From Hemileia vastatrix (lineage: Eukaryota; Basidiomycota; Pucciniomycetes; Pucciniales; Zaghouaniaceae): a stretch of 64,000 nucleotides of DNA. The first letter of the stretch is position 1, and the number at the start of each line of letters is the position of its first letter. The translations under genes were made by a program, and so were the position numbers. The notes beneath the pieces are model-generated. The model was not told where the DNA came from. It saw nothing but the letters and a program-made list of their open reading frames with translations, and searched no databases. Of this stretch, positions 59,282-64,000 are shown one piece after another. Where the stretch lies: NCBI GenBank assembly GCA_030280995.1, contig JASXTE010000005.1:21294501-21358500 (forward strand). Reading direction: 5' to 3'.

Positions 59282-60755
59282 TTTCAGGCTGAGTTCAGGT
59301 ACAGAGATGTGAACTAGCTTTAATTGTCAGTTGTTCTATATGAATACTGTAGTATAAATCTAATAAGTATTAAAATATAACTCAATATAAGTGTTTCAGT
59401 GATGCAAATCTCACTAATTATATATGGCTTACAATCTTATAGTTGGTAGAAAAATATATTTAATGATTCAGATACTATTCGGAGACCTTATAAGTTCTAT
59501 TTATATTTATTGTAATTGTATTGGCTATATATTTGAATTGTAATAAAAAAGAATATAGAAAACAAGACCAAAAACCCCCTCCTTTTATACACAATAACTA
59601 CCCCAATGAACCCCTTGGTTTACTAGCTCTATACATAGTTAATAAAGCCTCATTTTAACTATTAGACATTTCCAACAACATAAATAGTGACTAGTAAGAT
59701 AACTAGAATTATATAACCCACCAAAATCCTGCAGTAATAGGTATAATCCATCAAAAATAAAGAATAAGCAAAAAAGAGTGTATATGCTTGTAATACATTA
59801 AAATAGAAGACTAAAATAGAAAATTAAGACTAATTATTACTCCATATTAAGTAGTATTAACAGTAGAAATGATGGGGCTAATCATGAAATTATACTATGT
59901 GAAATCCCCATTCAAAAATAACCAAAGTTGACTGAGAGACCACTTAAAAACCCAAAAAAGGGCATGAGATGTGGGGTAACTACATGCAGTCCTTGGAAGC
60001 CTCTTGAACAAATAAATCCTTGACTAATTTAGGTAAATTTAAGCATGGTAGTGAATTAAAGGGCCAAGCTTGAGGTTACTAATGAAATTAGTGCATATAA
60101 TAAGGGTCAATGCATTTGTAATTATACTAGGACACTAAATAAGCACCTGTCCCCTATTTTAGCATGTTTCCCCACAGTGCGCATATAATGTGGGGTAATT
60201 ATAGTTTGAAAAGCTAACTTTTCTAAGAATGAAGCTATTCACACAGGAAAAATGCAGGCAGTATGTGGCCAGTGCACAGAAGCCATTTCTGGCATAAAAA
60301 ACACCAAATTTTTAAAGTGTTATTTTTATATATTTTAGTAGCTAAATCAATAGCCCTAGTTAAGAAAATGTGATCTGTAAAAGCGCATTTTTAATATTAT
60401 TAAATTTATAGCACATATAGTCAACTTTTAAGTGATTTAAAGTGCATTTCTTGTTTTTCACATAAAATAATCAAAACAACAGCTTTAAGTCTACTTAAAA
60501 ATCATGTAGCCTTATATTTAAGGCTATTAAGATTACCCTAACATATTTCAACTTAATAGTAAGTACATGAGACTTATAAAAGGTGGATATATGCCTGCAT
60601 ATAAGGTGTTATAATGGCATATATTGTATTTTATCATAATTTTTACTTATGTATACAACTTGTGTACTCTAATTTATTTCTCCCATGTATAGTCCATGTG
60701 CTTAACATAACTTATAAGTACTTTTTATTTAGTCCTGGGGATATCCAGGCTGACA
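59282..60755 (-). repeat. 5' LTR of gypsy-2
   Basis: 1,474 bp, TTTCAGGCTGAG (from TGTCAGG) to ATATCCAGGCTGACA. Scattered substitutions and small indels separate it from the 3' LTR. Confidence 0.95.
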
Positions 60756-60760
60756 CTTTT

Positions 60761-61284
60761 TGTGACTCAAAGTAATGTTACATGACTAAAAAATATCAAA
60801 ATGTGAATCAAGAAAAATTCAATTTATAATAGCTCTATGTAATGCATAGTTTTGAAAATTCTGGTAATATTTTTTCAAACATTTTTGAATATTTAAATAT
60901 GATTTTTAATATTTTTAAATCTATTTTAAATAATTAATAAATTAGAGTAAAAATATCACTTGGAAAATTGAAAGGTTTAAATGAGTTTTCAGCTCCATCT
61001 TGACTTATAATCTAAAAAACTGAGTCAAAATTATGTGCTTAATGTTTAAAGTGTTTGGAATGATTACTGAAACTATTTTCATTCAAAATCTAAGATGAGT
61101 TCATTTCACTTTCATTATGATATCACAAAAGAGTCAGCTAGGTTTGTACAATAGTTCAAGTTGGTTTTCAAGCAAATTTCAGTAAGAGTTCCTTAAAATT
61201 TCAGTCTGAGTTTCATCTGAGTTCCATCTGAGTCCAAGTTTAGAACCTTCTAGCAAGTCCCCCCCCCCCAAATATTGTGTGGTG
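60761..61284. other. right subterminal region of CACTA-like copy 2
   Basis: Matches 39,700-40,185 in layout. 61,195-61,240 repeats CAGTCTGAGTTTCATCTGAG and GAGTTCCATCTGAG, followed by CTTCTAGCAAGTCCC and a C-run next to the terminus. Confidence 0.7.
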
Positions 61285-61287
61285 TGT

Positions 61288-62115
61288 TTGTCAGGATTTT
61301 ATGAAATCCACATTCTTTGGAACACAGAAGTGTCATAATGTGAGCCTGGGCAGCTAGTATGAAAAGCAATAAACATTATATTGAAATCGCACACAAGTTG
61401 AATGGAAGTAGAGTATCTAGAAAGAAGATTGAAATTTAGTTCTTCAATGATCAGAAATTTGAGAAAATTTTGAAGAAACCCTTTTTTACAATTAAAATAT
61501 TGGTTTCTATCATGAGCAGGCTTTTAGCTCAATGGTATAGTTGTGCCATCAACAAAAACTACACAGCTAGAGAGTTATTCAGCTTGCATTACTTGAGAGG
61601 AATCAAATTTCTGTTGTGGAGTTGGCCAAGAAAGTGTTTTAGACTTGAGAGAAAGGATAGCATTCATGCAGTTCTTGATGTATAATATGACAGTACCATA
61701 TCTTATGGTAAAGAGATCATCTAAATTTCTTAAAGCAGCACCATTTCCATTTGAATCAAAGCAACATAGTGCAACATTAAGTTAAAAGGTAGAACTACAC
61801 TATTTGTTATGGGAATTATTATGGAAAATAGGATGATTGTAGATAAGTCAAGAAACTTTCAAAAAAACAATAAGGAGAAGTTCAAAGAAGTTTTGAGAAG
61901 TTTAAATGAGGAATTTCAAGAATTGAGGCAAGATCATATCTGAGATCATGATAAAGATTCGGCCCCCTTGGGATGATGTAACACTTTTTGAAAAAAAAAG
62001 ACATATAAGCTAAAGTGTCTTCAAAACCAGTTTCAGAATCAGGGTCAGAAGCTAAAGCTGAAGTGATAGCATTCAAAGCTGAGTGAATTTTCTTCCTAGT
62101 AGAGAGGTGCTTCAT
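61288..62115 (-). pseudogene. H2 transposase, N-terminal and catalytic part
   Basis: Start ATG at 62,115: MKHLSTRKKIHSALNAITSA, acidic run, DTLAYMSF. After a decayed intron-rich stretch, 61,320-61,640 reads in several phases FLLMAQLYH (from a V/IDGT-like first Asp site), then LVCDFNIMFIAF and CPGSHYDTSVFQRMWIS with the second Asp. Reading continues through the CACTA-like copy 2 insertion into 46,621. The plus-strand frame 61,470-61,685 is a shadow of this gene. Confidence 0.82.
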
Positions 62116-62495
62116 AATTTTTGGTAGAAGGTTTAGGTGATGAGTGTGTGGAAATTAGCAACCAAATGAGTAGGTGGGGTGTGTGGATAGAGAAAAATTT
62201 TATGTGTTTGTTACCAACGTTAAGTAGCATAGAGGGAAGAGAGCCATAAGGATGGAATCCACAACTATATATTATGTGACTTTCTGAAAAATCAAGCATG
62301 GATTTGATGAGTTTGGGATCAGGAATTAGGAATGGAAATTGGGGTATAAGTGGTGGGATAATGCATTATCATGCAATCCTTATCGACTAGTCTTAGGGCT
62401 AGTGGATAAGAATCTTCAGCAATTAATAATATCTTATCCTGGAAAAATAAAATTCCTGATCCCAAATTGTGGATCCCTTAACATTAATACCTCCT
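62116..62495. repeat. H2 transposase-end terminal region
   Basis: Subterminal block shared with 11,095-11,287, 29,290-29,477 and inverted at 34,202-34,420: TTTGGGATCAGGAATTAG, GGGGTATAAG, GGGCTAGTGGATAAGA, TTCCTGATCCC. Probably holds transposase promoter and binding sites. The frame 62,096-62,299 is leader sequence. Confidence 0.75.
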
Positions 62496-62498
62496 AAT

Positions 62499-62785
62499 AT
62501 GAGGTTTATGCATACATATAAGCTTATGTATGTCTATAATTACTTAATATCACATAAGATAAGTATATTATGACTACATTAGCACCTTAATAAGTATTAG
62601 GGGGATATGGGTAAGATATTTAAATTCATATAAGTCATATAATAGTGTAATAAATATATATAGAGCCATAATAACCATATATATAAGTATCATAACCATA
62701 TTATTAACTTATAAGCTCAATTCAATTAAGGTTATCTTATTTTAAACATAAGAAATACCCAGTCCTGGGGATATTATATCTGACA
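62499..62785 (-). repeat. broken gypsy-1-type LTR, last piece
   Basis: 287 bp from TATGAGGTTTATGCATAC to TATATCTGACA. TSD AGAAT follows at 62786-62790 and matches 28435-28439. Confidence 0.9.
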
Positions 62786-62790
62786 AGAAT

Positions 62791-63526
62791 GGTCCCTCCT
62801 CTATCATGGTTTGGGGTGCTTTCTTCAACATGAACAAGCTCCTCACTAGTCATTCTCCCCCAAAAAGAGAAAACTGTAAAAGATTTCATCATAATTTTTA
62901 CCTCTCAACACTCCTCCCTTGGCTTGAGAAGGTGTTTCAAGGAATGAAATATCAAAGTATTTCTGAGCATCTGTAAATCTATATGAGATGGAAGATTGGC
63001 TTCATCAATCCCCTGAAATAAATCTTATAGACAGTGTGTGGAAGGCTCTGAAGTCCCAAGTGCAAAAAATATCTCCACAAAAACATTTCATAAAATTGAA
63101 AGGCACTTTAGTTAGCATGGGATAGCTTTCTGCAAGAGATACTGGAGAACATTATATCTTCAATGCCAGCCTAAATGCAAGCTGTGGTTTCTGATGATGG
63201 AGAGTCAGCCCGCTTTTGACCCAAATAGTTTTTCACTTTTATTTTAATTTTTTTTTTCAAACTTTCATATATCTATCCATCCATATCACTGGCTAACTTT
63301 CTGATAGTGAAATTATTGTGTCTGTAAGATTGCTGCATTTAAAGTCAAAAAAATTATTTTCTACTAAAAAATAAATTTAAAAAAAATTCTTATTTTATTT
63401 TTTTATCTATCTGGTGTTAATATTCAGTATCTTAGATATCAGAATTTAATTTTATAGTGTTTTTTGATGAGAATTGAAAGAGTTTTCTTGAAGCAAAAAG
63501 TGACCAAAATAAATGGCCACCCAATC
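62791..63526 (+). mobile_element. Tc1/mariner relic, right half
   Basis: Reads NGPSSIMVWGAFF (family core G.SVMVWGCF), then LYLSTLLPWLEK-like sequence, VWKALKSQVQK, GEHYIFNA and the inverted terminus CCAAAATAAATGGCCACCC. Several stops. With the left half it totals about 1.52 kb, the usual length for a Tc1 element. The expected D-N-A-P-C-H segment is not readable. Confidence 0.85.
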
Positions 63527-63528
63527 TA

Positions 63529-64000
63529 CAATAATTTAAATTTGTATGGATACTTCTGGATAGAATATTTGGAGGAGAAAAATTACCAGAATAGTTTTCA
63601 AGAATTTACTGTAAAATATTTATCTGCTCTTTTTTGGGGGAGATAAGGGAAAGCTTCTGTATTGATTTTAGGTTACAGAGAAAGAGTTGAAATAGTATCA
63701 ACAACAGAAGCTAGCCCAACTTTTCTATTTCTATATAAGATTTTCTGAAAGGTTTAAAATGTCTGAAAGAGTCAGGATCCCTGAATATACTCAAATTTTA
63801 AGTGTTACACATATGTAAACATAGATTTCTTGCAATCTATTTGGAAGAAAAGCCTGTGCCATCAGGGACAAAAATAATTGATAGTTAAAAAAAATGTTGA
63901 CTCTTAATTTCTATAAATTACGATGAATTATATCAAAAAAGGTTTAAAATCATTGAAGTTGTCATTGTGCACATTGATCATATCTACTATGGAATAAATT
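63529..64000. other. flank of the nest, probably old gypsy relic
   Basis: Follows the TA target of Tc1 and should continue the relic at 16,441-18,084. I cannot confirm gag-like coding in it. The plus frame 63,464-63,646 straddles the Tc1 end and is not a gene. Confidence 0.4.

Larger units (their letters stand above)
50951..60755 (-). mobile_element. gypsy-2, LTR chromovirus
   Basis: Complete structure on the minus strand with LTRs 59,282-60,755 (5') and 50,951-52,442 (3'). TSD CTTTT at 50946-50950 and 60756-60760. PBS-like TGGGGACCTTTC follows the 5' LTR and purine tract GGGTGGGTGAG precedes the 3' LTR. Same domain order as gypsy-1 but different LTR body. It is the innermost and so youngest large insertion, and its protease and chromodomain motifs are better kept than in gypsy-1, though stops remain. 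Confidence 0.95.
46625..61284. mobile_element. CACTA-like element, copy 2 (with nested insertions)
   Basis: Ends CACCAAACAATATCTGGGG at 46625 and CCCCAAATATTGTGTGGTG at 61284. TSD TAT/TGT (46622-46624 and 61285-61287). Removing the element and one TSD restores the H2 transposase codons P-D-K-Y-F-D in frame, which fixes both the boundaries and the 3-bp duplication. After removal of gypsy-2 and two MITEs it measures about 4.4 kb, close to copy 3. No transposase is found. Confidence 0.88.
40993..62495. mobile_element. Harbinger H2, large two-gene element with nested insertions
   Basis: Ends AGGGGGTATCAATGTTG at 40993 and AATACCTCCT at 62495, TSD AAT at 40990-40992 and 62496-62498, inserted into an LTR. 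Removing CACTA-like copy 2 (46,625-61,284) leaves about 6.8 kb. In that restored order the left end carries the SANT/Myb-like gene (plus strand) and the right end the transposase (minus strand), with about 3.7 kb between their 3' ends that contains an SDR relic, tandem repeats and an unknown gene relic. Confidence 0.88.

Noticed and set aside
61515..61575. tRNA-like string TTTTAGCTCAATGGTATAG
   Set aside because: It resembles a tRNA D-arm and A-box, but there is no acceptor pairing, anticodon arm or T-arm, and the stretch is the antisense of the Harbinger transposase.

Overview
This window looks like transposon-packed intergenic DNA of a basidiomycete, most likely a rust fungus (Pucciniales). 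The reasons are: long-LTR Ty3/gypsy chromoviruses, a two-gene PIF/Harbinger family with a SANT/Myb-like partner protein, Tc1/mariner relics, short AG-ending introns, very high A+T and few CpG dinucleotides. The host assignment is inference. I see no intact single-copy host gene, no rRNA and no credible tRNA. Almost every coding segment carries stops or frameshifts. Junctions were read by eye and are good to a few bases.

Left part (1-18 kb): AT-rich DNA with short tandem repeats (43-bp, 8-bp and 19-bp units), a partial CACTA-like element ending at 6,852, an array of small palindromic elements (7.9-9.0 kb), a reversed Harbinger relic ending at 11,287, a second Harbinger transposase relic (12.56-14.93 kb) split by a solo LTR, and a badly decayed gypsy pol relic on the minus strand (16.4-18.08 kb).

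Middle and right part (18-63.5 kb): one continuous nest of transposons. The old gypsy relic was entered by a Tc1/mariner copy (27,658-63,526). The Tc1 was entered by a gypsy LTR (28,440-62,785, TSD AGAAT). That LTR took two insertions: a CACTA-like element (28,497-40,185) and a Harbinger (40,993-62,495). The Harbinger transposase gene was then split by a second CACTA-like element (46,625-61,284), and this by a chromovirus, gypsy-2 (50,951-60,755, TSD CTTTT). Another chromovirus, gypsy-1 (18,085-27,653, TSD AGTAC), sits at the left edge of the Tc1. Smaller MITEs, a solo LTR and a 5.1-kb Harbinger are nested inside the CACTA-like elements. Removing inner elements on paper restores uninterrupted outer elements, including reading frames across three junctions, which is the main evidence for the model.

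Gene content: both chromoviruses run gag, zinc knuckle, protease, RT, RNase H, integrase, chromodomain on the minus strand. Each Harbinger has a transposase at one end and a SANT/Myb-like gene with an 18-residue coiled-coil repeat at the other, convergently oriented. The large Harbinger also encloses a decayed short-chain dehydrogenase gene, a tandem array that looks like 18-nt micro-exons, and an unidentified gene relic. This may be captured cargo and is the most unusual gene content here. The CACTA-like family (about 4.4-4.5 kb after removal of nested elements, two copies) shows no transposase.
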